Shown here: in pieces, positions 8,634 through 16,756 of the stretch
How positions within the stretch are numbered: position 1 is the first letter of the stretch
How the letters are laid out: each line of letters opens with the position of its first letter
Origin: a virus
Strand: one strand, 5' to 3'
IMG/VR virus record: IMGVR_UViG_3300048839_000711
Location: 1 to 34,484 of that record
DNA length: 34,484 nucleotides
Position numbers and translations under genes: made by a program
The notes under the pieces: generated by a model
What the model saw: the letters and a program-made list of their open reading frames with translations, nothing else
The model's database searches: none
What the model was told of the DNA's origin: nothing

Positions 8634-9055
8634 TATGCGTCAGTTGGATCGTAGGCGAGCAGGCGTGGCGTGATCGCGAACGATCCATTTCCAACCACTT
8701 GCCGAGGCACATCGAACTTGTGAACCCACATCACAGCACTGTCAGCCGGATCATCCACCCAGTATCCGTAGATGTCTTCTTCGGTCGCGCCGGTGTACTC
8801 CCATTCCTGCTCGGCGTGTTCGATATCGCCCTTGCCTTCACCGTTGGTGATTGGATTCGACCAACTCGCGGCGACAATGTTTTTTGCAACGTATTCGCTA
8901 AACGCAGGCTCCGTGAAGTCGGCAGCGACCATGTCAGAATCGACGGTTACGTTGTTTTTGAATACCCGCAGCCGAAGATCGGTAACTGGACCCTTTAGCG
9001 CTCGTTTGAGCATTCGCTTTTCACCTTCGTTGGTGATCATTTGCACGCTTGGCAT
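8633..9055 (-). CDS. 140-aa tail protein, free-standing paralogue of a fibre C-terminal domain
   Basis: A strong ribosome binding site (AAGGAA, 8 bases from the ATG) precedes the start. The whole protein is homologous to the C-terminal region of the next gene's product (see that entry), so it looks like a duplicated domain that now stands alone, or the ancestral single-domain form. Motifs: KRMLKRALKGPV, LRLRVFKNN, MVAADFTEPAFSEY, DIYGYWVDD, VMWVHKFDVPRQV. No membrane segment. It lies between a beta-helix spike gene and the LamG fusion gene. A structural role in the tail fibre is likely. Confidence 0.8.
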   Translation of the reverse strand: MPSVQMITNEGEKRMLKRALKGPVTDLRLRVFKNNVTVDSDMVAADFTEPAFSEYVAKNIVAASWSNPITNGEGKGDIEHAEQEWEYTGATEEDIYGYWVDDPADSAVMWVHKFDVPRQVVGNGSFAITPRLLAYDPTDA

Positions 9056-9079
9056 AATTTCATTTCCTTTTGGTAAATA

Positions 9080-11146
9080 CTAAACAGATACAGGTTTCAT
9101 GATGAACGAATCGGCATCAGGGATTCGCACGGAGAATCCGATTGATTTCCCTTCAAATTTGATTTGCAGAGAGTAGCGGACCCCGCGAACGAGTTCCGTG
9201 GTCACAACACCATCAACACTGGTTGCCGGAACTTGCGGGAAATGCACCAGGGCATCATCGATGAAAGCTGGTGATTCTGGTGTCGATGTAAGAACAGCGC
9301 CGTCGATCGATTGCCCGTTTTGGTCGATCAGAGCCAGCGTGCAAATGCAGGTGTTTGGCGTGGTAGGTTCCGCAACGGATATTGACTGCAAGCCAAGTGC
9401 AACCGAGATGTCTGGTGCATTGACGACAAACGATTGTGTCGCATTGGCTTGATAACCACCGGCATGGGTTGCAACGACCTGATAGCTGCCATCATCCAAA
9501 TAAAACGTAGCCACGCCCTGCGAATTGGTATTCCCAACGATACCGGCGATGATGTCACCGGCTGAGTTCTTGATTTGCAACCTCGCATTGGCAACCAGGG
9601 CATCGGCTTGGTTGCGAACTGTGACAACTACGTTTCGCGATCCTGTGCCCGATCCACCCCCGCCTACTTCAATCGCGTCAACACTGGTTTCATTGAAAAC
9701 GACATCCTCTAGACTGTTGGCATCGTTTGTGCCCGTCGCGTCCCATGCGGCGATTGATTCGGCCAGGCTGCCAACCGTGGTGCCCTTGATCGTTCCCCAT
9801 GTTCCGTCACCGTGGACTAGATACTGATTGCGATCGACGATGCTTGTTCCGTCTTCTTGAGGCGCATCTCCGATATCGAACAGACTGCCGTTGCTGACTA
9901 TAAACGTAGAACCCTGGACATCATTTCCGCTAGCAATTGGCGACGAGTCTCCATTCCGCATTTCGAGTAGTGATCCACCGACATTCTGTAGAGCGAAAAC
10001 ATCTCTCGCCGTCCAATTGGTCGCGCCCTTAAGCAGCAATGTTTGATTGGTGCCTCCGATAAAGTTGCCCCCGTGGATCGTCCCTTTGTCGCCTTTGATT
10101 ACGGCAGCATAGCCGCCTGAAATAGTCGAGGACTGATGATTGATCACCGATACGTTGACCGCGCCGTTTCCGACAAGTAGTCCGTGCCCTGTGGTGCCGT
10201 ATACCGCCGTGTTACTGTTGCTTATTACTCCATCAACGTTCGTGCTGCTTTCGCTTGGTCCGCCGAATCCCATGTTTGATGCCACGCTAAGCAGGCCATC
10301 GACATCGAAGCTAATGTTTGCGCCGTCAAGCACAAAGCCTTGGCCGTCTCCGATTGCGGTTGTTCGTCGAGCAACGATGGTTTGCGTTCCGGATGATGTC
10401 CCCTGAATGAGCGATGCATAGCTTCGTCCATAAACTTTGCAATCGACTAGTCTGATTAGACTGCTCGCCGCAACCGAATCCTGTCGAAAACCCCAGTTAC
10501 CGTCAAATTCGCACGACTCTAAAAATATGTCGTTTGCGCCGGTCGATCGAAATGCAGATCCAACGGAGTATCGTGGCAGAAGCGCTGTGCTTCGCGTCAT
10601 GCGGAAGTTGTCTGCATTGCTAATTAGTATACCACCGTTGAAACTTCGCCCATTAGCCTCGATTTTGCAGTCGGTCAGGTGCCAGTTGTCGTGCGCCCCA
10701 GTTCCCTGTATCACCAGCATGTACATTGCGGTTGACACACTATGATTTACAACAAAGTCAACGTTGTAGAATTTCCACCCCGTGAAAGAAGTGGACGACG
10801 TGCAATTAACGATCGAAGTACATGCGTCGTTCGACGTGCTGAAGTCAAGGTTGGACCAGACCACGTCCGCAGCGTTTACGCGGACACTATATGTTCCAGA
10901 TACACCTGTGATGGTTGGTCTTCGTTTCGGATACGCGCCTGCGACGAACACACCTGCCTGTGTACAGTTCAGGTAGCCGAGTGCGCTTGTATTTTCAACA
11001 TACGTTCCATACGGGTCGATCAGCATGATCATGTCGCCGGCTGACGCAGCCGCGAACGCTGAAACGATCGTCTGTTTCGGCTCGCTGGCTAGCGTGCCGG
11101 CGTCTGCGTCATCACCCGTCGCCGCGGATACATAGTAGGTTGCCAT
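9080..11146 (-). CDS. Tailspike-like right-handed beta-helix protein
   Basis: A 688-aa protein. It opens with YYVSAATGDDADAGT, then a Q-T-I...A.SAGDMIMLIDPYGTY segment, the conserved start of DUF1565/pectate-lyase-like beta-helix domains. Residues ~60-480 are a long run of short Asn-, Ser- and Gly-rich strands typical of a parallel beta-helix. After a Gly-rich linker (GGGGSGTG, about 500) comes a carboxypeptidase-regulatory-like Ig-fold (VRNQADALVANARLQIKN ... GSYQVVATHAGGY), then a second such domain at the C-terminus. Parallel beta-helices in phages are usually polysaccharide-binding or depolymerising tailspikes. I cannot identify catalytic residues, so binding and cleavage are both possible. 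It starts 2 bases after the upstream stop. Confidence 0.85.
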   Translation of the reverse strand: MATYYVSAATGDDADAGTLASEPKQTIVSAFAAASAGDMIMLIDPYGTYVENTSALGYLNCTQAGVFVAGAYPKRRPTITGVSGTYSVRVNAADVVWSNLDFSTSNDACTSIVNCTSSTSFTGWKFYNVDFVVNHSVSTAMYMLVIQGTGAHDNWHLTDCKIEANGRSFNGGILISNADNFRMTRSTALLPRYSVGSAFRSTGANDIFLESCEFDGNWGFRQDSVAASSLIRLVDCKVYGRSYASLIQGTSSGTQTIVARRTTAIGDGQGFVLDGANISFDVDGLLSVASNMGFGGPSESSTNVDGVISNSNTAVYGTTGHGLLVGNGAVNVSVINHQSSTISGGYAAVIKGDKGTIHGGNFIGGTNQTLLLKGATNWTARDVFALQNVGGSLLEMRNGDSSPIASGNDVQGSTFIVSNGSLFDIGDAPQEDGTSIVDRNQYLVHGDGTWGTIKGTTVGSLAESIAAWDATGTNDANSLEDVVFNETSVDAIEVGGGGSGTGSRNVVVTVRNQADALVANARLQIKNSAGDIIAGIVGNTNSQGVATFYLDDGSYQVVATHAGGYQANATQSFVVNAPDISVALGLQSISVAEPTTPNTCICTLALIDQNGQSIDGAVLTSTPESPAFIDDALVHFPQVPATSVDGVVTTELVRGVRYSLQIKFEGKSIGFSVRIPDADSFIMKPVSV

Positions 11147-11148
11147 AG

Positions 11149-12072
11149 TTACGCTGCTGTTTTTGGTGTACCAAAGAGAAAATTGCTATCGTCGATCGAT
11201 GTTTGCACGGTGCCGGCGATTTCGGTCGAATGCTGACGCGGGCTGTTTCGGCAATCTCGCATTGCGAACGTCTCCAGCCCGTGAACCAGCTGGCCCGTGG
11301 TGGCGTGAATCCGCTGAACGTCACACACCCAGGCGGCTTGTCCGTGGTCGGTCCCCTGTTCCCACCGAAAACCAGACAGAAACAGCCCACTACCAACGCG
11401 ATCGGCAATGCTGCGAAAATAGATTGCGTGATCTCCACGCTGGCCGGTACCGGGTCCGACGTGCAGATGCAGCGGACAAGTTGCTGGACCGCCTTGGAAA
11501 ATTGCCGATACGTCGCCGCCAGTCACTGAATTAGTGCAGCACATGTCCCAGTGACGAAAAGAACAATTGTCGCCACTGTTGAATACGACTGGCTTGGCCG
11601 CGCGTACCTCGAAGTGAGCAAATGAGTTCGATTCGGCATTACGGCTTAGCCGAGAGCATCGTATCCCCGTGCTGTTATCGCCCAACATATCGAGACGGAT
11701 TTGAAATTTTCGCAAGTCCGCCGACGAGAGTGATTGGCACTCAAGTCCCGTAACGCATGCAGCAGATTGGTTCATGGCAGCCGTGATCCTGAATCCACGA
11801 AATCCGGTTCGGCTGCCATCTACCAGTTTTACGAGTGTTTGCCCGTCTTCAATATCGTGGAATTGCAGCTCCGTCGAATCGCTTCCCCCGCCCTCGCTGG
11901 CCAGCGATACGCCGCCCATAACGGTGATCGCGCGGGTCACGCGGTATCGTCTTTCAGCGAACACGACTGTACGAGTACAGGACGCACGAAGCGACTCAGA
12001 CTCGGCGTGTGAAATCGCCGCGTCGATCCGGTCGCTGTCGTTAGTGCCGTTGAAATCGTCTACAAAAATCAT
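11149..12072 (-). CDS. Second beta-helix (pectate-lyase-like) tailspike protein
   Basis: A 307-aa protein that begins FVDDFNGTNDSDRIDAAISHA and continues with YRVTRAITV, the canonical opening of the pectate-lyase superfamily beta-helix. Short repeated strands follow (VKLVDGSRTGFRGFRITAA, DLRKFQIRLD, NSFAHFEVRA, NCSFRHWDMCC). It is unusually Cys-rich for a phage structural protein. It lacks the N-terminal head-binding domain seen in many spikes, so it may attach through a partner, or act as an assembly-independent enzyme. It sits directly upstream of the larger beta-helix gene, so the phage appears to carry two spike types. Confidence 0.8.
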   Translation of the reverse strand: MIFVDDFNGTNDSDRIDAAISHAESESLRASCTRTVVFAERRYRVTRAITVMGGVSLASEGGGSDSTELQFHDIEDGQTLVKLVDGSRTGFRGFRITAAMNQSAACVTGLECQSLSSADLRKFQIRLDMLGDNSTGIRCSRLSRNAESNSFAHFEVRAAKPVVFNSGDNCSFRHWDMCCTNSVTGGDVSAIFQGGPATCPLHLHVGPGTGQRGDHAIYFRSIADRVGSGLFLSGFRWEQGTDHGQAAWVCDVQRIHATTGQLVHGLETFAMRDCRNSPRQHSTEIAGTVQTSIDDSNFLFGTPKTAA

Positions 12073-12083
12073 TGATTGGCTAT

Positions 12084-12155
12084 CTAAAATATCTTCCTAA
12101 ATGGATCAGCATTTGGCAATGCAATCGGAACGTTGAATGTTTCTGGGCTGGCCAT
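12084..12155 (-). CDS. Possible 23-aa small protein filling the gap between tail genes
   Basis: The ATG overlaps the previous stop as TGATG, and the frame stops 11 bases before the next gene. The product reads as a plausible peptide (MASPETFNVPIALPNADPFR plus three residues), with no low-complexity sequence. It fills the 82-base gap almost exactly. Coupling by stop/start overlap is the same arrangement used elsewhere in this operon. No function is known and no family can be assigned. Confidence 0.45.
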   Translation of the reverse strand: MASPETFNVPIALPNADPFRKIF

Positions 12156-13033
12156 CACAGGAAGAATCCAAAATCGGGGAACATGGCTTCGCGGTATCCG
12201 TCGAACTCCAACCAGATCGGCTCTTTGTCGACCGGCAAAATCCGTCCTTCCTTTGTCAATGCGATCGGCGTGGTGACGGGATCTCCGTTTGGGTCGAACT
12301 CCCCGTCATCGTTGACGCGAATACGGATACGCTTGGCGCGTCCGTCGTCATCTTCCCCGTCGCCCTTTTCGTAGTATCCCTGGTTCAGCAAAATGAAACG
12401 CCAGGTATCGTCGCTGAACTTGAATTCGTAGGATTTTTCGTAGTACGTTCCAAGTGTGCGGTGGTACTTGCTCCGCAACGTTGGCGCTTGAAATTTGACC
12501 GTGCGGCGGGCTGCACCCTGCCACGGTGATCGATTGACCGTGTCTCGCAGGTCAACACCGAACAACGCCATTGCCGCAGGTTCGTTGCGCGTGACGCGCA
12601 GAATTGGCTGCGAGTCTTCGCGAGTCATTACGTCGTCAAATCGATCGCCAACTGTGTTTTGGATTGGCTTTCCGTGTATGTCACGTTCGATCAGTTTTTC
12701 ATTCTGCGAAAAGATCATTTCGATCTGAGCCGGTTCTTCGACAGGGTTTTCTACCTGTTCGCTGGACTCTGGGACGCCGAAGACCACGCTATACATCCAG
12801 GCAAAATTGTTTCCTCGCACCGGCTCAGCACTGGCCGAAAGAACAATAGCGTCGGGGTCGTGATCGTTTCCAATACGAAACTCCTGTCCGAACCCCCACG
12901 GCATGTTATCTAAGATGGTTTTGACGTGATCATCGGGGCTGCTGACCGTGACCAAGTATTCGGCGGTATAGGACGGGCCATCCTTGTTTTCGCTGCCAGT
13001 TACTTTCTCAAGTGTGTATCGAACGATTCCCAT
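12155..13033 (-). CDS. Probable tail-tip protein after the tape measure (292 aa)
   Basis: The first gene after the tape measure gene, starting with a 1-base TAATG overlap. This position normally holds the distal tail protein, the base of the tail tip. The sequence is acidic, without membrane segments: N-terminal beta-strands (IVRYTLEKVTG, YTAEYLVTVSS), a WGFGQEF segment, a central AAMALFGVDLRDTVNRSPW segment, and a C-terminal part with YYEKSYEFKFSDDTWRFILLNQGYYEKG and acidic KGDGEDDDGR. I recognise no family signature; the assignment is by gene order only. It could also be a baseplate-hub component. Confidence 0.7.
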   Translation of the reverse strand: MGIVRYTLEKVTGSENKDGPSYTAEYLVTVSSPDDHVKTILDNMPWGFGQEFRIGNDHDPDAIVLSASAEPVRGNNFAWMYSVVFGVPESSEQVENPVEEPAQIEMIFSQNEKLIERDIHGKPIQNTVGDRFDDVMTREDSQPILRVTRNEPAAMALFGVDLRDTVNRSPWQGAARRTVKFQAPTLRSKYHRTLGTYYEKSYEFKFSDDTWRFILLNQGYYEKGDGEDDDGRAKRIRIRVNDDGEFDPNGDPVTTPIALTKEGRILPVDKEPIWLEFDGYREAMFPDFGFFL

Positions 13034-15858
13034 TACAGCGACTCCAGACCGGCTGATGTGGCTGTATTGGATGCGATTCGATTCAGAATCGTTGCGTGCC
13101 GCTGCGACTCGGACAGTTGCGACTGTGCCAACTCCTCCAGTTTTTTGGTATCAATCGCCTTTTGTGTGGCGCTCTGGATGGCAGCGGCCATGTTGGTCGG
13201 CAATTGTGCGGTCGCTTGCAGCTGTGCCCGTGCGGCCTGCGTCATCGGAGCCACCCACGGCGGCGTCTGGCTGGCTCCGTCGCTGCCGATTGCTCGTGTG
13301 CGAGCGATCGTGTCGAGTGCAGCCTTGCTGCCGTATCGAGCCGATCCGAGTTCTGGTGCAGGTGCCCCGCGAGTGGCCGAGCTATACTCGGCACCGGCTT
13401 TGATCGCCGCACGCGACGCGGTGACGGCGTTAATCGTGCCCGCCTTTTCCATTCCTTCGATCCGCTTGATCTCGTCTTGAAACTTCTCCAGCGGAGTGCG
13501 TAGGTCTTCGGTCAACTGCTTGCCTGCCTGCTTGGCCTCTTCGGCGGCATCAGCCATTGCGGTCATGTTGTCGATGATCGCTTGAGCAGATTTTTCGGAA
13601 GCTTCTTTTTCTTCCTCCAGGGCTCTTTTGCGGTCTCTCAATGCTTTGATTGCAGCTAGGTCAATTGCAATGTCGGCCTCGCTCTTGCCGTCCTTTCGCA
13701 GTTGTTCGGCAATTTTTGCATCCTCCGCAGCGTCGGCGCCAAGAGCCAACTCACGAATCTGATCGGTGAGTTCTCCGATTCGAGTTTTCGCTGCGTTAGT
13801 TTGTTCTTCGTCAACCGGTTTGGCGACTTGGCCCCTCAACTCTCGCAGCTCTTTTTTGGCGTTCAGGATTCCATCAGATGCGATGCCTTCGAGCCAATCG
13901 CCTCCGTTGAACATCGCTGCAATCTCATCGCCGATTCCCTCGCCGGAAAGTGCTTTCCTCAGCAGTGATGGAATCGATGTGAACAGATTCCATAGGGTAT
14001 CGATGAATGTTTTCCCGAATCGCTGCATCATGCCCATGATCTGGCCAGGCAGTTCAAAAAAGAGCCGAACGACTTCTTTGACACCCATCCAAAAAATCTG
14101 CTTCAGTCCAGCCCAGAGCATTTTGGCGGCGATCGTGTACTGACCGGCAGCTAGCGCTTCTTTGAGACCGGCAGCGACTTCCTTGACGACCGCAATCACG
14201 CCACTTGCCGAGCTGACGATATAGTTCCACGCATCGCCGAGCAAACCCGAAGATACGGTAGCAGCGGCTGCAATCCCAACCAAAAGGGCGATTCCCGCGA
14301 CGACGGCCACGGTCGCAGCGTACAGCGGAATCAATGGCGACGTGATCACAGCATAGGCCGACGCGATCACGCCGCTGGCTACGGTCCAGGCAGTCGCAAG
14401 CACCCCAGCCGCGCCAGTCGCCGTGGCGGAAGCTGCGGTAGTTAAACCGAGTGCTCCGGTGAGAATCCCGAAAGCTCCGGTTGCAATACCCTGGACCGCA
14501 GCCAACCCAGCGGTAGCGATCGATTGGACTCCGAAAGCGGACGCGATCAATCCTGACCCAAACGCTAACGAGCGAGCAGCAATGAAAGACGCAATGAGTC
14601 GACCAGCAAGCAAATTTGAGGCAATTGCCGCCGCGTTGGTCGCGATCAGGTAGGTACCAAGGGCTACCTTCGCCAGTGCAACGCCGTTGGTCATCAAGAG
14701 GATTGCTGCCCTTGCTGTCCCGGCTGCAATCGCCCAGGCGATCATCGCAGTCCTGGTCACCACCACTTGGATGCCGAATGTTCTCACCGCAATCCCGGCG
14801 ATAACCATGGCGGCAACGGCTGCGTGAATCGCCAGTTGTATAGCCACCCATGCAGCCAGTGACGCGACTACCGCAGTGCGGACCATGGTATATGCAATGC
14901 CGAATGCGGCTGTTGTTGCGCGTGCCACGGTCATCACGACATTGAACGCAGCGATCGCCTTTGCCGTTGCGTACAATGCCGCACCGACGCCCACCGCCGC
15001 TGCCGCCGCAGTCAGCCACGATGCTGCCAAACCCTCTGTGGTCGCCAATGTGCCAGCAAACGCACCAATCATTTCACTGATCGCATCCATCGCAGGCCCG
15101 ATCACCGCCATCAATTCGGTGCCGATCGGTAGCATCGCCATCGACACATCGTCGACAAGCGTGGATAGCTTTCCAAGAAACGTCTTGGACTGCTTTTCCA
15201 TCATCCCGAACGCAAATCCACCTTCGCTGGTAAGCGAAATGAACGCCTGCTCAAGATCGGAGAAATTGACTTTGCCATCTTTGACCAATTCTTTGACAGC
15301 CGAATCTGCAACGCCAAACTGCTTGGCAAGCTGACCGATGACGGGAATACCGCGTCCCGTCAACTGGTTGATGTCTTCGGCGAATAGCCTCCCCTGCACG
15401 CGGGCCTTGCCGTAAATTTCGGCAATGTCTCCAATGGGCGCTCCGATCGCCGATGAAATATCGCCGATGCGGCGTAGCTCCTCGGATACCATGTCGGCAC
15501 CGGTACCGAATGCGAGCAGTTTTTGTCCGGCAGATGCGAGTTCGGCAAATTGCAACGGCGTTGATGCGGCGAGGTCCAATATCGATTTCATTGCGGTTTC
15601 CGCGCGGCCCGCATCGCCAATGATCGATTCAAATGCAACGGATGTTTGTTGCAAATTAGCGGCAAACTTCAGCGGTGCGGCAGCAAATAGACCCATCGCC
15701 GCCCCGGCACCGATCAACTGTTTACCGATTCCGCCAAGAATCGCGGATGTCGCCCTGAATTTAGCCTCCATCTCGCGTAGGCCGCGATCAACGGCTGCGC
15801 GATCGAGTGAGACGCGGACAATTGCCTTACCGGCTTCGATGGCTCTGGCGCTGCTCAT
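13033..15858 (-). CDS. Tape measure protein
   Basis: A 941-aa protein, the longest in the window. It acts as the molecular ruler in the tail lumen and is released during DNA injection. Residues ~55-240 match the conserved tape-measure N-terminal domain: LQQTSVAFESIIGD, ILDLAASTPLQFAELASAGQKL (split at the ST), RIGDISSAIGAPIGDIAEIYGKAR, FAEDINQLTGRGIPV, LVKDGKVNFSDLEQAF. Residues ~260-560 are an Ala/Val/Ile-rich hydrophobic stretch with many predicted membrane-like helices. Residues ~650-830 are charged and helical (coiled coil). The start overlaps the upstream stop by 4 bases. It follows the chaperone genes, as expected. At about 1.5 angstrom per residue the tail would be near 140 nm. Confidence 0.95.
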   Translation of the reverse strand: MSSARAIEAGKAIVRVSLDRAAVDRGLREMEAKFRATSAILGGIGKQLIGAGAAMGLFAAAPLKFAANLQQTSVAFESIIGDAGRAETAMKSILDLAASTPLQFAELASAGQKLLAFGTGADMVSEELRRIGDISSAIGAPIGDIAEIYGKARVQGRLFAEDINQLTGRGIPVIGQLAKQFGVADSAVKELVKDGKVNFSDLEQAFISLTSEGGFAFGMMEKQSKTFLGKLSTLVDDVSMAMLPIGTELMAVIGPAMDAISEMIGAFAGTLATTEGLAASWLTAAAAAVGVGAALYATAKAIAAFNVVMTVARATTAAFGIAYTMVRTAVVASLAAWVAIQLAIHAAVAAMVIAGIAVRTFGIQVVVTRTAMIAWAIAAGTARAAILLMTNGVALAKVALGTYLIATNAAAIASNLLAGRLIASFIAARSLAFGSGLIASAFGVQSIATAGLAAVQGIATGAFGILTGALGLTTAASATATGAAGVLATAWTVASGVIASAYAVITSPLIPLYAATVAVVAGIALLVGIAAAATVSSGLLGDAWNYIVSSASGVIAVVKEVAAGLKEALAAGQYTIAAKMLWAGLKQIFWMGVKEVVRLFFELPGQIMGMMQRFGKTFIDTLWNLFTSIPSLLRKALSGEGIGDEIAAMFNGGDWLEGIASDGILNAKKELRELRGQVAKPVDEEQTNAAKTRIGELTDQIRELALGADAAEDAKIAEQLRKDGKSEADIAIDLAAIKALRDRKRALEEEKEASEKSAQAIIDNMTAMADAAEEAKQAGKQLTEDLRTPLEKFQDEIKRIEGMEKAGTINAVTASRAAIKAGAEYSSATRGAPAPELGSARYGSKAALDTIARTRAIGSDGASQTPPWVAPMTQAARAQLQATAQLPTNMAAAIQSATQKAIDTKKLEELAQSQLSESQRHATILNRIASNTATSAGLESL

Positions 15859-16277
15859 GAACGCCTCCGCATCGAGTCAGTCAATGCTCTGCGGATCGTG
15901 CTGCCCCGGGCGACACGTTGCAATGCTGGCCACATATAGGGTCGGGCTGCGTAGCGGATTCCAAATTCCAATTCCTGCGGAACCGTTTTTCCGCCTCGCG
16001 ACGCCAACCCGATCGAGCCAACGATGACACTGTGATCGCTTGGTATTGTCGCCGATTGTATGTTGCGAATTGATCGCCGACCGATTGAATGTGCGGTCGG
16101 TGTCTGGCCCGGTCGGCTCGTTTTTCCACGGAACCGAATCGATGCGGTTGCCTGTTCGGCGATTCGCTGGCCTATTTCCGGCAATTGTGCCCGTTCCGCG
16201 CCATCAATGGCATCATGCACGGCACCGGAATCGATGTCGATGATGTGCATTTCGTAGGCGACGGAAAACATGCTCAT
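15855..16277 (-). CDS. HK97 gp10-like / minor tail protein (out of the usual order)
   Basis: A 140-aa basic protein. The C-terminal pattern ELEFGIRYAARPYMWPALQRV, here broken at the G, resembles the HK97 gp10 / lambda gpZ family ending (E.G....RPF..PAL). An N-terminal helical region (AERAQLPEIGQRIAEQATASI) also fits. That family helps join head and tail or complete the tail. In most phages it lies before the tail tube gene, but here it lies between the chaperone and the tape measure. Starts with MSM: either ATG (16277 or 16271) is possible; the first overlaps the upstream TGA. Family call is moderate. Confidence 0.6.
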   Translation of the reverse strand: MSMFSVAYEMHIIDIDSGAVHDAIDGAERAQLPEIGQRIAEQATASIRFRGKTSRPGQTPTAHSIGRRSIRNIQSATIPSDHSVIVGSIGLASRGGKTVPQELEFGIRYAARPYMWPALQRVARGSTIRRALTDSMRRRS

Positions 16278-16756
16278 GTGTTCGGTTTCTGCTGATCAAT
16301 TCTTCGTTTGTGGTACTCGATGTATCGGCCCAACTCATCACTATCACGCTGCGGATTGCTTGGCGGTCGGCGACGAAACGGATGCAAGTCGTGTGGTGAA
16401 ACAGGTTTCCCGCTGTGAACGCTCAATAGTGCAGCATGAAGCTGTGCTGTGTGGTTCCATTTTTCCTCGACAACAGCCATGTATCGCCAACGCAGTCGAT
16501 TGATTGTTATGTCGCGCCAATCACTTGCTCCCGAGATGGCGATAAGCTCGTCGATCCATCGTCTGCTATCTGTTTCGCTTCCATCTCCGCCATCGACCGA
16601 TCCATTATCTTGTTCGCTTTCTGAACTTCCCTTTGAATCATCCTCGTCATCGTCTCGCCGTTGATCCGCGTCATCGCCGTATTCGTCAATGTCTTCGCTG
16701 CTTCGCGGACGCGGTCGATCACCGACACCAGTACATCCTGCGACTGCGTCTTGTAA
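16274..16756 (-). CDS. Frameshift-encoded T domain of the tail assembly chaperone
   Basis: This frame is -1 relative to the upstream chaperone gene. It is open for at least 160 codons, with no ATG, GTG or TTG before the ATG at 16480. From 16558 it reads WIDELIAISGASDW, then RDITINRLRW, the ATG, EEKWNHTAQLHAALLS and SPHDLHPF. This matches the recurring W...L....W..TA.L.A......P.DFHP pattern of lambda T-like chaperone domains, and the conserved part begins 26 codons before the only start codon. Between about 16690 and 16560 the frame encodes a very acidic Ser/Asp/Glu linker. The T6 run at 16760-16755 (GTT TTT TAC in the G frame) is the best slip site visible; slipping there would give a fusion of about 260 aa. 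The exact site is not proven. The 68-aa reading from 16480 is probably only a fragment. Confidence 0.7.
   Translation of the reverse strand, partial: LQDAVAGCTGVGDRPRPRSSEDIDEYGDDADQRRDDDEDDSKGSSESEQDNGSVDGGDGSETDSRRWIDELIAISGASDWRDITINRLRWRYMAVVEEKWNHTAQLHAALLSVHSGKPVSPHDLHPFRRRPPSNPQRDSDELGRYIEYHKRRIDQQKPNT

Noticed and set aside
12926-13480. Plus-strand frame of 184 codons
   Set aside because: Antisense shadow of the tape measure and tail-tip genes; the composition is Ala/Cys-rich as expected for the reverse of such sequence.
14054-15019. Second minus-strand frame of 321 codons inside the tape measure gene
   Set aside because: Very rich in Arg, Cys and Gly and without structure; it is an out-of-frame reading of the Ala-rich tape measure sequence.
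16625-16650. AAAGGGA run in the chaperone gene as slip site
   Set aside because: The codon boundaries (CAA AGG GAA) do not give a canonical heptamer for a -1 shift in that frame; the T6 run is better, though also imperfect.
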